Shown here one piece after another: positions 40,226-48,755 of a DNA stretch of 64,000 nt (the first letter of the stretch is position 1; each line of letters starts with the position of its first letter). Under the pieces are notes generated by a model that was not told the origin of the DNA, made no database searches, and saw nothing but the letters and a program-made list of their open reading frames with translations. Made by a program: the position numbers and the translations under genes. The stretch is from assembly GCA_041654355.1 (NCBI GenBank), contig JBAZDQ010000005.1, positions 1-64,000 on the forward strand. The letters are read 5' to 3'. The stretch is from DMER64 sp041654355 (GTDB lineage Bacteria > Bacteroidota > Bacteroidia > Bacteroidales > UBA932).

Positions 40226-41989
40226 ATGCAAACAAAAACCACCGGAAAAGTAAAAGGCATTATTGCCAATCTGGTTACCATAGAAGTTGACGGACCGGTT
40301 GCCCAAAATGAAATATGCTTCATCCATCTGGGAGACACCCGTTTGATGTCGGAAATCATTAAGGTAACGGGGAACATTGCTTCGGCCCAGGTATATGAAA
40401 GCACTCGCGGACTGCGTGTGGGAGACCATGTGACCTTTGAGGGTCATATGCTTGAAGTTCAACTGGGACCGGGCCTCTTGTCCAGTAATTACGATGGGTT
40501 ACAGAACAACCTGGCCACCATGGAAGGTGTATTCCTGAAAAGAGGCGAATATACCGAACCTATTGACAGGGAAGCAAAATGGGATTTCAAACCCCTGGCA
40601 AAGCAAGGGGACACGGTAACAGCCGGAGACTGGCTGGGAGAAGTCATGGAAGGCTGGATGGTCCACAAGATCATGGTGCCTTTCGTCATGACAGATACCT
40701 ATACCGTCCAGGATATCACCAAAGAAGGCTCCTACACAGTAGACCAGAAAATTGCCGTGCTCAAGGACGCAGACGGGAAAACACACGAAGTCACCATGGT
40801 GCAAAAATGGCCTGTAAAACGAGCCGTTACCGCATACAAAGAAAAACCCAGACCCTACAAAGTCCTGGAAACCGGGGTGCGAACCATAGACACCTTTAAT
40901 CCCATGGCCGAGGGAGGGACCGGGTTCATCCCAGGACCGTTCGGATGCGGAAAGACTGTGCTTCAGCACGCTTTGGCAAAACAAGCCGAAGCCGACATTA
41001 TTGTGATGGCCGCCTGTGGGGAGCGTGCTAACGAAGTGGTGGAAATATTTGCCGAGTTTCCCAAGCTCATAGACCCGCGCACCGGAAGGCACCTGATGGA
41101 CAGGACCACCATTATCTGCAATACTTCAAACATGCCTGTTGCAGCGCGTGAAGCATCTGTCTATACAGCCATGACCATTTGTGAATATTACCGTGCCATG
41201 GGACATAAAGCGCTTTTGCTGGCCGATTCCACTTCCCGTTGGGCACAGGCATTGCGTGAAATGAGTAACCGTATGGAAGAGCTTCCCGGACAGGATGCCT
41301 TCCCTATGGACCTATCGGCCATTATTGCCAATTTTTATGCGCGTGCAGGAATCGTAAAACTGAACAATGGTCAGACAGGCTCGGTTACCTTTATAGGAAC
41401 GGTATCTCCTGCCGGGGGCAACTTAAAAGAACCCGTAACCGAATCCACCCAGAAAGCAACCCGTTGTTTCTATGCCCTGTCACAGAACCGTGCGGACAGA
41501 AAACGCTATCCGGCCGTGGACCCCATGGAAAGCTATTCCAAATACCTGGAATACCCGGAGATTATGAAATACTTTTCTGAAAAGATAGGCGAAGATTGGA
41601 TAAACAAGGTATGGGAAGGAAAGAATTTCGTAAGACGTGGTAAAGAAGCCTACGAGCAGATCAACATTTTGGGAGATGACGGAGTTCCCCTGGATTATCA
41701 CATCAGTTACTGGAAATCGGAATTGATCGATTTCATTATCCTTCAGCAGGATGCTTTTGATGATGTAGACGCATCTACCCCAATGGAACGGCAGAAATAC
41801 ATGTTTTCAAAAGTTATTAATGTTTGCGACAGGAATTTTGAATTTGAAGATTTTGAAGCCTGCTCAACATATTTCAAGAAAATGATCAATATTTTCCGTC
41901 AAATGAATTATTCGGAATACGAATCCGATGATTTCAAGCGTTACGAAACCGAAATTGAAGAACTACTGGCCGAAAAGGTTCAGGCATAA
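40226..41989 (+). CDS. atpA: V-type ATPase catalytic subunit A
   Basis: Hydrolyses or makes ATP in the A3B3 head. The 587 aa show a beta-barrel start (GKVKGIIANLVTIEVDGPVAQNE), the large non-homologous region typical of A subunits (about 115-200), the P-loop GPFGCGKT at 237-244, the catalytic-glutamate segment MAACGERANEVVE, Walker B-like ALLLADSTSRWAQALRE, and a helical C-terminal domain. Upstream DUF2764 ends two bases before; atpB follows 10 bases after the stop. Confidence 0.96.
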   Translation: MQTKTTGKVKGIIANLVTIEVDGPVAQNEICFIHLGDTRLMSEIIKVTGNIASAQVYESTRGLRVGDHVTFEGHMLEVQLGPGLLSSNYDGLQNNLATMEGVFLKRGEYTEPIDREAKWDFKPLAKQGDTVTAGDWLGEVMEGWMVHKIMVPFVMTDTYTVQDITKEGSYTVDQKIAVLKDADGKTHEVTMVQKWPVKRAVTAYKEKPRPYKVLETGVRTIDTFNPMAEGGTGFIPGPFGCGKTVLQHALAKQAEADIIVMAACGERANEVVEIFAEFPKLIDPRTGRHLMDRTTIICNTSNMPVAAREASVYTAMTICEYYRAMGHKALLLADSTSRWAQALREMSNRMEELPGQDAFPMDLSAIIANFYARAGIVKLNNGQTGSVTFIGTVSPAGGNLKEPVTESTQKATRCFYALSQNRADRKRYPAVDPMESYSKYLEYPEIMKYFSEKIGEDWINKVWEGKNFVRRGKEAYEQINILGDDGVPLDYHISYWKSELIDFIILQQDAFDDVDASTPMERQKYMFSKVINVCDRNFEFEDFEACSTYFKKMINIFRQMNYSEYESDDFKRYETEIEELLAEKVQA

Positions 41990-41999
41990 CAATATAAAT

Positions 42000-43325
42000 A
42001 TGGCACAAGCTTTTCAACGCATATACACACGTTTAGAAGGAATTACCAAGGCAACGGTCGTTTTGAACGCACAACGCGTAACCAATGACGAACTGGCAAC
42101 AGTAGACGGCCGGCTGGCCCAGGTAGTAAAGATCAACGGAGACCGAGTCACCTTACAGATATTCGGAGGCACGGAAGGGATCGCCACCAACTCGGAAGTG
42201 GTTTTCTGGGGAGAAGCCCCGTCACTCAACGTGAGTGATAACCTGGCCGGGCGTTTTTTCAACGCCTATGGCAACCCCATTGACGGAGGTCCCCAGGTGG
42301 AAGGAGAACACCGCGAAATCGGAGGCCCCTCGGTAAATCCTTATAAAAGGAGACAGCCTTCGCAGCTCATCCCAACCGGGATCGCAGGCATCGATTTGAA
42401 CAATACCCTGGTCTCGGGTCAGAAAATTCCTTTTTTTGCCGACCCTGACCAGCCATACAACCAGGTAATGGCCACCGTAGCCCTGAGAGCCGACGTAGAC
42501 AAGATAATCCTGGGTGGCATGGGCCTGACCAACGACGATTACCTGTATTTCCGCCAATCCTTTGAGAATGCAGGAAAACTTTCCAAGATCATCAGTTTTG
42601 TCAATACAACGGACGATCCTCCCGTGGAGCGGTTGCTTATTCCTGACATGGCTCTGACAGCTGCCGAATATTTTGCCGTGGACAAAAACGAAAAAGTACT
42701 CGTTTTGCTTACGGACATGACACTTTATGCAGATGCACTGAGTATTGTCAGCAACCGTATGGACCAGATCCCTTCCAAAGATTCCATGCCCGGCTCCCTT
42801 TATTCGGACCTGGCCAAAATCTATGAAAAAGCGGTTTTGTTACCCAGCGGCGGTTCCATCACCATCATTGCCGTAACCACATTGAACGGAGGAGATATTA
42901 CACACGCCATACCCGACAATACAGGTTACATTACAGAAGGACAGCTCTTCCTGCGCCACGATTCCGATACAGGTAAAGTTATCGTAGACCCCTTCCGTTC
43001 TCTTTCACGTCTAAAACAGCTGGTTATTGGAAAGCAAACCCGTGAAGACCACAACCAGGTGATGAATACGGCCATCCGGCTTTATGCGGACGCTGCCGAC
43101 GCCAAGACGAAATTGGAAAACGGTTTTGACCTGAGTGATTACGACCTGCGTGCCCTGGATTTCGCCAAGGAATACTCCTTGCAACTTTTATCCATAGACG
43201 TAAATATAAACGTAACGGAAATGCTGGAACGGACCTGGAAACTGTTTGCCAGGTATTTCAGCAAAGAAGAGGTCAGTATCCGTGAAGACCTGATTGATCA
43301 GTACTGGCCCAAAGGAGAAGAATAA
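42000..43325 (+). CDS. atpB: V-type ATPase subunit B
   Basis: Non-catalytic nucleotide-binding partner of subunit A in the head. From the ATG at 42000 it is 441 aa, starting MAQAFQRIYTRLEGI. It has no intact P-loop, as expected, and shows PIDGGPQVEGEHREIGGPSVNPYKRRQPSQLIPTGIAGID and VLVLLTDMTLYADALSIVSNRMDQIPSKDSMPGSLYSDLAKIYEKA. The open frame reaches back to 41928 within atpA, but that extension has no family match. Confidence 0.96.
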   Translation: MAQAFQRIYTRLEGITKATVVLNAQRVTNDELATVDGRLAQVVKINGDRVTLQIFGGTEGIATNSEVVFWGEAPSLNVSDNLAGRFFNAYGNPIDGGPQVEGEHREIGGPSVNPYKRRQPSQLIPTGIAGIDLNNTLVSGQKIPFFADPDQPYNQVMATVALRADVDKIILGGMGLTNDDYLYFRQSFENAGKLSKIISFVNTTDDPPVERLLIPDMALTAAEYFAVDKNEKVLVLLTDMTLYADALSIVSNRMDQIPSKDSMPGSLYSDLAKIYEKAVLLPSGGSITIIAVTTLNGGDITHAIPDNTGYITEGQLFLRHDSDTGKVIVDPFRSLSRLKQLVIGKQTREDHNQVMNTAIRLYADAADAKTKLENGFDLSDYDLRALDFAKEYSLQLLSIDVNINVTEMLERTWKLFARYFSKEEVSIREDLIDQYWPKGEE

Positions 43326-43336
43326 ATATTATCAGT

Positions 43337-43939
43337 ATGGCCATTAAATACCAGTTTAATAAAACGTCGCTGACTGCCCTGGGAAAACAGCTCAAGATAA
43401 GGCAGAAAGCACTCCCCACGCTAAAAAACAAGGAAAGTGCCCTGCGTGCGGAGGTAAAACGTGCCAAACAACGATCGGACGAGTTGTTGGAAGAACTGGA
43501 CAAGACCTTATCTTCATACAGGAATATGGCAGCCCTGTGGAATGAATTCACACCGGGGCTGATAACCGTAAAAGACGTGGAACTGGAAATCGTCAAGATT
43601 GCCGGCATTAAAACTCCCGCTCTTAAGGAAGTTATTTTTGAGGTGCAGCCTTTTTCACTGTTCTCACAACCTCAATGGTATACCCAGGGTATACAGATCC
43701 TGAAAGATCTGGCCCAGATAGGCATTGAAAGCGAAATATTTCTGGAGAAAAAGAATTTACTGGATTTTGCGCGTAAGAAAACCACCCAAAAAGTAAACCT
43801 GTACGAAAAAGTACAGATACCGGGATACCAGGAAGCTATTCGTAAGATCAAACGGTTCATGGAAGATGAGGAAACACTGTCCAAAGCCAGTCAGAAGATC
43901 GTAAAAACACGCCATCAGGAACAGGAGGAGGAACAATGA
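43337..43939 (+). CDS. atpD: V-type ATPase subunit D
   Basis: Central rotor shaft. The 200 aa have long N- and C-terminal helices that form a coiled coil (LTALGKQLKIRQKALPTLKNKESALRAEVKRAKQRSDELLEEL near the start and KTTQKVNLYEKVQIPGYQEAIRKIKRFMEDEETL near the end). The 3' end encodes QEQEEEQ with a GGAGGAGGAA stretch just before the next ATG, an uncommonly good Shine-Dalgarno-like sequence for this phylum. The stop overlaps atpI (ATGA). Confidence 0.9.
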   Translation: MAIKYQFNKTSLTALGKQLKIRQKALPTLKNKESALRAEVKRAKQRSDELLEELDKTLSSYRNMAALWNEFTPGLITVKDVELEIVKIAGIKTPALKEVIFEVQPFSLFSQPQWYTQGIQILKDLAQIGIESEIFLEKKNLLDFARKKTTQKVNLYEKVQIPGYQEAIRKIKRFMEDEETLSKASQKIVKTRHQEQEEEQ

Positions 43940-45747
43940 TAACCCGGATGACAAAATATTCTTTTGTTTTGCTCAGTGAGCAAACTCAGGAATTCCTGCA
44001 AAAGCTACAGGATTTGGGTATGGTAGATATTAACCGCCAGGAAAAACCCGTAGATGAGCATTCCAAAGAAATTACCAATCAGCTTGTCCGGATAAACCAA
44101 ACTGTTACCCGCCTGAAACAGGTTGCCAAAGAAAAGATCCAAAAAGAAGTTGTGCCTTTTGAGGGTGACGCATCTACCCTGCTGGATGAGACTACCCGGT
44201 TATTTTCACAAAAGGAGGCTTTACACAATGATATCAACGTTCTTAACGAGCAGATCAAACAGGCTGAGCCTTGGGGTTCATTTACACAAGAAGATCTGGA
44301 CAGGCTCCGCGATATGGGATTTACCATTCATGCCTATGTGCAGCCGGTTAAAAGACTGAATCCCTCACTGGAGAAGGACTACCCGCTCTACGTGGTAAAC
44401 CGGGCAGACGGACAAGCCTATTTTATAGTTCTGGAGGTTGAGGGAGAAACTTATGATTTCCCGGGTAATGAAATCACATTCCCGTCCGTATCATACGACA
44501 AATTGCAGGAAAGGCTCCGGGAAAAGGAAGCCGCCCTGGCATCATGTATATCCCGGCTGGAGGCATTGTCGGATCACACCGATCTGTTAAAAGATCATGC
44601 AGCCGTGATCTCTTCGCATCTGGACCTGTACCTGGCCAATGCATCTGCCCGTAAAGAAGTGGAAGACCATGTGGATCTGCTGACGGGTTTTGTGCCTTCT
44701 GAAAAAACAAAAGAACTGGAAGCCTTTCTGAACTCCGAGAGTTTATACTATATAAACGCTCCTGCAGAAAGTGAAGACAATCCCCCCATCAAGCTGAAAA
44801 ACAATTGGTATACCCGATTGTTCGAACCCATTGGGGATTTGTATATGCTTCCCCGGTACGATGAATTGGACCTGACTCCCTACTTTGCTCCTTTTTATAT
44901 GCTTTTCTTCGGATTCTGCCTGGGAGACATGGGATACGGCCTGGTGTTCATGATATTGGGACTGTTGGGAAAACGGTTCCTTCCAAAAATGAAAGGATAC
45001 CTGAACCTGATATTTTTCCTGGGACTGGGATCTTTTGTGATGGCCGCTTTTCCCGGTATATTTTTCGGAGTGAAGGTTGCCGATATAATACCCTCTGTGA
45101 GAGAGAACAATACATTTTTGTTTAACTTCTCGGACATGAAAATGTTCTGGTTTGCCATCCTCTTTGGATTGTTCCAGATTGTTTTCGCTCGCATTCTTAC
45201 AGGGATCGATTCCTTCATTCGCAAGGGATGGCAGCACGGCATGGCTCCCTTTGGATGGGCAATACTTATAGTATGGTGTACCATTGCTTATGCCTCTATG
45301 GAAGTGCCTTCAATGGCATTGCCAAAAACCGTATCGCTTACTATGATAATTGTGAGTGTTGCATTGATCCTTTTTTTCTCCAAACCCGAAGGACCCATTT
45401 ACAAAAGACTGGGAAAAGGCCTGTGGGCCATGTACGATATAACCGGCGTTTTCGGAGATATGCTGTCCTACATTCGTCTCTTTGGACTCGGTACGGCAGG
45501 AGCTATACTTGGAATGGTATTTAATTCAATAGCCATGAGTCTGTCCGGTGTCCCTTACGTAGGATGGCTGCTCACGATCATAATGCTCCTTTTTGGACAT
45601 ACGCTGGTATTGGCACTCAATTCACTTGGAGCCTTTGTGCATCCCATGCGTCTGACATTCGTGGAATTTTACAAGAATGCCGGGTTTACAGGCGGAGGAC
45701 GCGGATACAAACCCCTTAGATCCATATCAAATAATAAAGAACAATAG
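43936..45747 (+). CDS. atpI: V-type ATPase subunit I (a)
   Basis: Membrane stator that forms the two ion half-channels. The 603 aa have an N-terminal cytoplasmic arm of about 300 aa with coiled coils, and a C-terminal membrane domain of about seven or eight helices starting near DLTPYFAPFYMLFFGFCLGDMGYG. The essential channel arginine is in DMLSYIRLFGLGTAGA and the last helix includes HTLVLALNSLGAFVHPMRLTFVEFYKNAGF. Start codon overlaps the atpD stop. Confidence 0.95.
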   Translation: MITRMTKYSFVLLSEQTQEFLQKLQDLGMVDINRQEKPVDEHSKEITNQLVRINQTVTRLKQVAKEKIQKEVVPFEGDASTLLDETTRLFSQKEALHNDINVLNEQIKQAEPWGSFTQEDLDRLRDMGFTIHAYVQPVKRLNPSLEKDYPLYVVNRADGQAYFIVLEVEGETYDFPGNEITFPSVSYDKLQERLREKEAALASCISRLEALSDHTDLLKDHAAVISSHLDLYLANASARKEVEDHVDLLTGFVPSEKTKELEAFLNSESLYYINAPAESEDNPPIKLKNNWYTRLFEPIGDLYMLPRYDELDLTPYFAPFYMLFFGFCLGDMGYGLVFMILGLLGKRFLPKMKGYLNLIFFLGLGSFVMAAFPGIFFGVKVADIIPSVRENNTFLFNFSDMKMFWFAILFGLFQIVFARILTGIDSFIRKGWQHGMAPFGWAILIVWCTIAYASMEVPSMALPKTVSLTMIIVSVALILFFSKPEGPIYKRLGKGLWAMYDITGVFGDMLSYIRLFGLGTAGAILGMVFNSIAMSLSGVPYVGWLLTIIMLLFGHTLVLALNSLGAFVHPMRLTFVEFYKNAGFTGGGRGYKPLRSISNNKEQ

Positions 45748-45777
45748 AAAATTTAATAAACAATTAACCAATTAATT

Positions 45778-46236
45778 ATGAACACATTACCTTTAATTTT
45801 AGCCTATATCGGTTTGGCTTTTATGTTGGGTCTTGCCGGAATCGGAAGCGCTATAGGCGTGACCATCGCAGGAAATGCCACTGTGGGAGCTCTTAAGAAA
45901 AATCCCAACATATTCGGATCTGCTATGATCCTGAGCGCTATGCCTTCAACTCAGGGTCTTTACGGATTTGCCGGATTCTTTTTGAATTTGGGTGCCGTAA
46001 CCGAACTGGGTGATGCCCTTACCCTGGGACAGGGTCTGGCCGTTTTTGCAGTAGGGCTGGCCATGGGCTTTGTAGGTCTCTTTTCCGCTATAAAACAGGC
46101 TTCCATCTCGGCAAACGGAATTGTTGAGATGAGTAACGGACATAATGTATTCAGCAGCACTCTGGTTTTAGCCGTATTCCCGGAGTTATACGCAATTCTG
46201 GCTTTTGCCTCGTGCTTCCTGGCAATGCCCAGCTAA
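45778..46236 (+). CDS. atpK: V-type ATPase subunit K (c-ring), with Na+-site residues
   Basis: Rotor-ring proteolipid, 152 aa, four helices from a duplicated hairpin; only the second hairpin keeps the ion-binding acid (Glu136 in FPELYAILAF), as usual for duplicated V-type subunits. Comparison by eye with Enterococcus hirae NtpK, whose Na+ ligands are Leu61, Thr64, Gln65, Gln110 and Glu139, puts Met55, Thr58, Gln59 (MPSTQG), Gln107 (IKQA) and Glu136 at the same places. Leu61 contributes through its backbone, so Met55 is tolerable. Sodium rather than proton coupling is therefore inferred. Confidence 0.93.
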   Translation: MNTLPLILAYIGLAFMLGLAGIGSAIGVTIAGNATVGALKKNPNIFGSAMILSAMPSTQGLYGFAGFFLNLGAVTELGDALTLGQGLAVFAVGLAMGFVGLFSAIKQASISANGIVEMSNGHNVFSSTLVLAVFPELYAILAFASCFLAMPS

Positions 46237-46239
46237 GCC

Positions 46240-47634
46240 ATGAGTCTTATTAAATCGATTTCCGGAATTAGGGGTACTATCGGCGGTTTGCCGGGAGTAT
46301 CCCTTTCTCCTTTGGATATAGTGCTCTTTACAGCCGGTTATGCCCAACTGATCCGGGAATCTTATCCGGGTCGGTCAAATAATGTTGTTGTGGGCCGGGA
46401 TGCGCGCATTTCCGGAGATATGGTCCGTCAATTGGTCTGCGGTACATTACGTGCCTGTGGAATGAACGTAACGGACATCGGGATGTCAAGTACTCCGACA
46501 ACGGAGATGGCAGTTGTCTTTTCCGGTGCATCCGGGGGTATCATTCTGACTGCCAGTCACAATCCGCGCGAGTGGAATGCCCTGAAATTATTGGGGCCTG
46601 AAGGCGAATTTTTGAATGCCGAGGAGGGAAAACGTCTGTTGGAGATCGTTGCCCAAAACCGGTTTGATTTTGCCGGAGTGGATTTTCTTGGTTCTTATGA
46701 ACAGGTAAATTTTACTTCAAAACATATTGAAGCCGTTCTGAACCATCCCCTGGTAGATGTAGAAGCCATTTACCGTGCAGGATTCAGCGTTGTTGTTGAC
46801 GGGATCAATTCAGTAGGCGGACTTGTCATGCCTGAACTGTTGGAAGCCCTGGGTGTGACGTGTCACAAAGTTCACTGTGAACCGCACGGGAATTTTGCCC
46901 ACAATCCTGAGCCGTTACCTGCACATCTGACTGACCTTTCTTCTGAGGTTGTTTCCCAAAAAGCCTCCCTGGGAATATCGGTCGACCCGGATGTAGACCG
47001 CCTTGCAATTGTTTGCGAAGACGGCACCATGTTTGGGGAAGAATACACTCTGGTAGCCTGTGCCGATTACGTATTACAAAAGTATACGGAAGAAAATCCC
47101 GGAGAAAGGGTCCATACCGTATCCAACTTGTCTTCCACCAGGGCTCTGAAAGATGTTACCCAACGGTATAAAGGCACCTACACGGCGGCTGCCGTAGGAG
47201 AAGTCAATGTGGTTGAAGAAATGAAACGTACCCTTAGTATCATAGGCGGAGAAGGGAACGGCGGAGTTATTCTGCCCTCGCTTCATTACGGCCGGGATGC
47301 CCTTATCGGGACTGCTCTTTTCCTTTCTTACCTGGCCTCAAGAAATATACATGCTTCTGCCTTAAGAGACTCCTATCCCCGTTACTACATGAGCAAAAAC
47401 CGAGTGGAAGTAAAAGAGGATATTCCTTTGGGATCCCTGTTCCAAAAGATCCGGGATGCTTATCCCAAAGCAGTGGTAAACAATACTGACGGATTGCGTC
47501 TGGATTTTGAAGATGAAAAGAAATGGGTTTGCCTGCGCAAATCCAATACCGAACCAATTGTGCGCATCTATTCGGAAGCACCTGACAAAGCCGAGGCAGA
47601 AGCATTGGCTCACGAAATCATGGCTTTCCTGTGA
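46240..47634 (+). CDS. glmM: phosphoglucosamine mutase/phosphomannomutase-family phosphohexomutase
   Basis: Moves phosphate between C6 and C1 of a hexose or glucosamine. The 464 aa have the four alpha-D-phosphohexomutase domains: the phosphoserine loop TASHNPREWN (Ser106), metal loop DPDVDRLAI, sugar-binding GGEGNGGVILPSLHYGRD and phosphate-binding RKSNTEPIVRIYSEA. The sugar loop GEGNGG differs from the GEQSGH of E. coli GlmM and resembles PMM/PGM-like or archaeal forms, so specificity is open; GlmM for peptidoglycan precursors is the likeliest. It starts 3 bases after atpK and may be the last gene of the long unit. Confidence 0.85.
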   Translation: MSLIKSISGIRGTIGGLPGVSLSPLDIVLFTAGYAQLIRESYPGRSNNVVVGRDARISGDMVRQLVCGTLRACGMNVTDIGMSSTPTTEMAVVFSGASGGIILTASHNPREWNALKLLGPEGEFLNAEEGKRLLEIVAQNRFDFAGVDFLGSYEQVNFTSKHIEAVLNHPLVDVEAIYRAGFSVVVDGINSVGGLVMPELLEALGVTCHKVHCEPHGNFAHNPEPLPAHLTDLSSEVVSQKASLGISVDPDVDRLAIVCEDGTMFGEEYTLVACADYVLQKYTEENPGERVHTVSNLSSTRALKDVTQRYKGTYTAAAVGEVNVVEEMKRTLSIIGGEGNGGVILPSLHYGRDALIGTALFLSYLASRNIHASALRDSYPRYYMSKNRVEVKEDIPLGSLFQKIRDAYPKAVVNNTDGLRLDFEDEKKWVCLRKSNTEPIVRIYSEAPDKAEAEALAHEIMAFL

Positions 47635-47641
47635 TTATTTA

Positions 47642-47672
47642 TTTGGCCGAGCCGAAAAAATGTGTACCTTTG
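47642..47672 (+). promoter_or_regulatory. promoter of the L31-mnmD unit
   Basis: TTTG (47642-47645), 19-base spacer, TACCTTTG (47665-47672): an exact TTTG-N19-TAnnTTTG match. Transcription would start near 47680, about 30 bases before the L31 ATG at 47711. Confidence 0.75.
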
Positions 47673-47710
47673 CAGCCCGTTTGCAAGAAAAAAAATAAAC
47701 TTTACATACA

Positions 47711-47962
47711 ATGAAACAAGGAATACACCCCGACACCTACAGACTGGTTGCTTTTAAAGATATGTCCAACGACCATGTATTCATTACACGTTCCTGTGTC
47801 AATACAAAAGAGACTCTTTCCGTGGACGGAATTGAATACCCATTGTACAAACTTGAGATTTCAAACACGTCTCATCCCTTCTACACAGGAAAGATGAAGC
47901 TGGTGGATACAGCCGGACGTGTGGATAAATTCAGAAGCCGTTATGGTGACCGGAAAAAATAA
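47711..47962 (+). CDS. rpmE: 50S ribosomal protein L31 type B
   Basis: Large-subunit bridge protein. The 83 aa begin MKQGIHPDTYRLVAFKDMSND and end KLVDTAGRVDKFRSRYGDRKK, as in type B (zinc-independent) L31. Only one cysteine is present, so the CxxC zinc ribbon is absent. Preceded by a consensus promoter and followed by a terminator-like hairpin (47981-48014). Confidence 0.95.
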   Translation: MKQGIHPDTYRLVAFKDMSNDHVFITRSCVNTKETLSVDGIEYPLYKLEISNTSHPFYTGKMKLVDTAGRVDKFRSRYGDRKK

Positions 47963-48755
47963 TCCAAAACCCGTCAATACAGAAAGCTGTCCCCGACCGG
48001 ACGGCTTTTTTTCTGTAAGCCCGGCTCCTTATATAGAAACATCGGACGGTTCACTGACCCTGATGAGTTCCTGTGGGGAGACTTACCATTCTACCGGCGG
48101 GGCCGTGGAGGAATCACAACATGTATATATAGAATCCGGGTTGCGGTATTACCTGGAAGAAAGGGAAAAAGCGGGCCTGGTACCGGCAGTTGTTCACATT
48201 TTTGAATTGGGATTGGGAACCGGTCTTAATGCCCTGCTAACTTACCGGGAAATGTTCCGGGAAAAATTTCCGGCATCGGTGCATATCTTTTACAGTGCTG
48301 TGGAAATGAATCCTTTGGAAGCCGTTATATGGGAAAAACTGGATTACGCCCGATCTGAAAAAGAGAACGATTTTTTCAGAAAAATGCACATGGGCCCCTG
48401 GAATGAGCCGTTCGTACCCGCTCCCGGTTTTACATTGATCAAACTGAAGAAAAATTATTTGAATCTCATTATTAATGATCTCATTGACGTTGTTTATTAC
48501 GATGCATTCTCTCCTGCCGTCCAACCTGAACTTTGGACATCCGCGGCCTTAGGACAGTTGTTGCCGGCACTTACCGCAAATGGGATACTGACCACCTATT
48601 CATGCAAAGGGTCTTTCAAACAAGTATTGCGTGATTGGGGATTTTCCTTACAAAAGCTTCCCGGTACAGGAAAGAAACGTCATATTCTGAGGGCTGTTTA
48701 CGGCTCGCACAACTCTTTGATCACGGGCGTAAGCAATGCTTCCATGTCAAAATAA
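47943..48755 (+). CDS. mnmD: tRNA 5-methylaminomethyl-2-thiouridine34 methyltransferase (MnmD-like)
   Basis: Performs the SAM-dependent last step of mnm5s2U synthesis at the wobble base. From the ATG at 47943 it is 270 aa. The conserved part starts near TSDGSLTLMSSCGETYHSTGGAVEESQHVYIESGL, then the SAM site VHIFELGLGTGLNALLTY and VVYYDAFSPAVQPELWT, and LTTYSCKGSFKQVLRDWGF. It lacks the FAD domain of bifunctional MnmC. The start is uncertain: no ATG lies between the L31 hairpin and the conserved region, so it must begin inside the L31 gene or at a non-ATG codon. The 3' end overlaps the convergent hydrolase by 58 bases. Confidence 0.85.
   Translation: MVTGKNNPKPVNTESCPRPDGFFSVSPAPYIETSDGSLTLMSSCGETYHSTGGAVEESQHVYIESGLRYYLEEREKAGLVPAVVHIFELGLGTGLNALLTYREMFREKFPASVHIFYSAVEMNPLEAVIWEKLDYARSEKENDFFRKMHMGPWNEPFVPAPGFTLIKLKKNYLNLIINDLIDVVYYDAFSPAVQPELWTSAALGQLLPALTANGILTTYSCKGSFKQVLRDWGFSLQKLPGTGKKRHILRAVYGSHNSLITGVSNASMSK
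47981..48014 (+). terminator. terminator-like hairpin after L31, inside the mnmD reading frame
   Basis: AGCTGTCC (47985-47992) pairs with GGACGGCT (47999-48006, one G-T) around a 6-base loop, then a seven-T run. The AGAAA before and TTTCT after extend the stem. It is a typical intrinsic terminator placed 19 bases after the L31 stop, yet the mnmD frame reads through it. Confidence 0.65.

Noticed and set aside
40499..41092. Minus-strand open frame opposite atpA
   Set aside because: Antisense shadow; atpA has P-loop and other conserved motifs in the same stretch.
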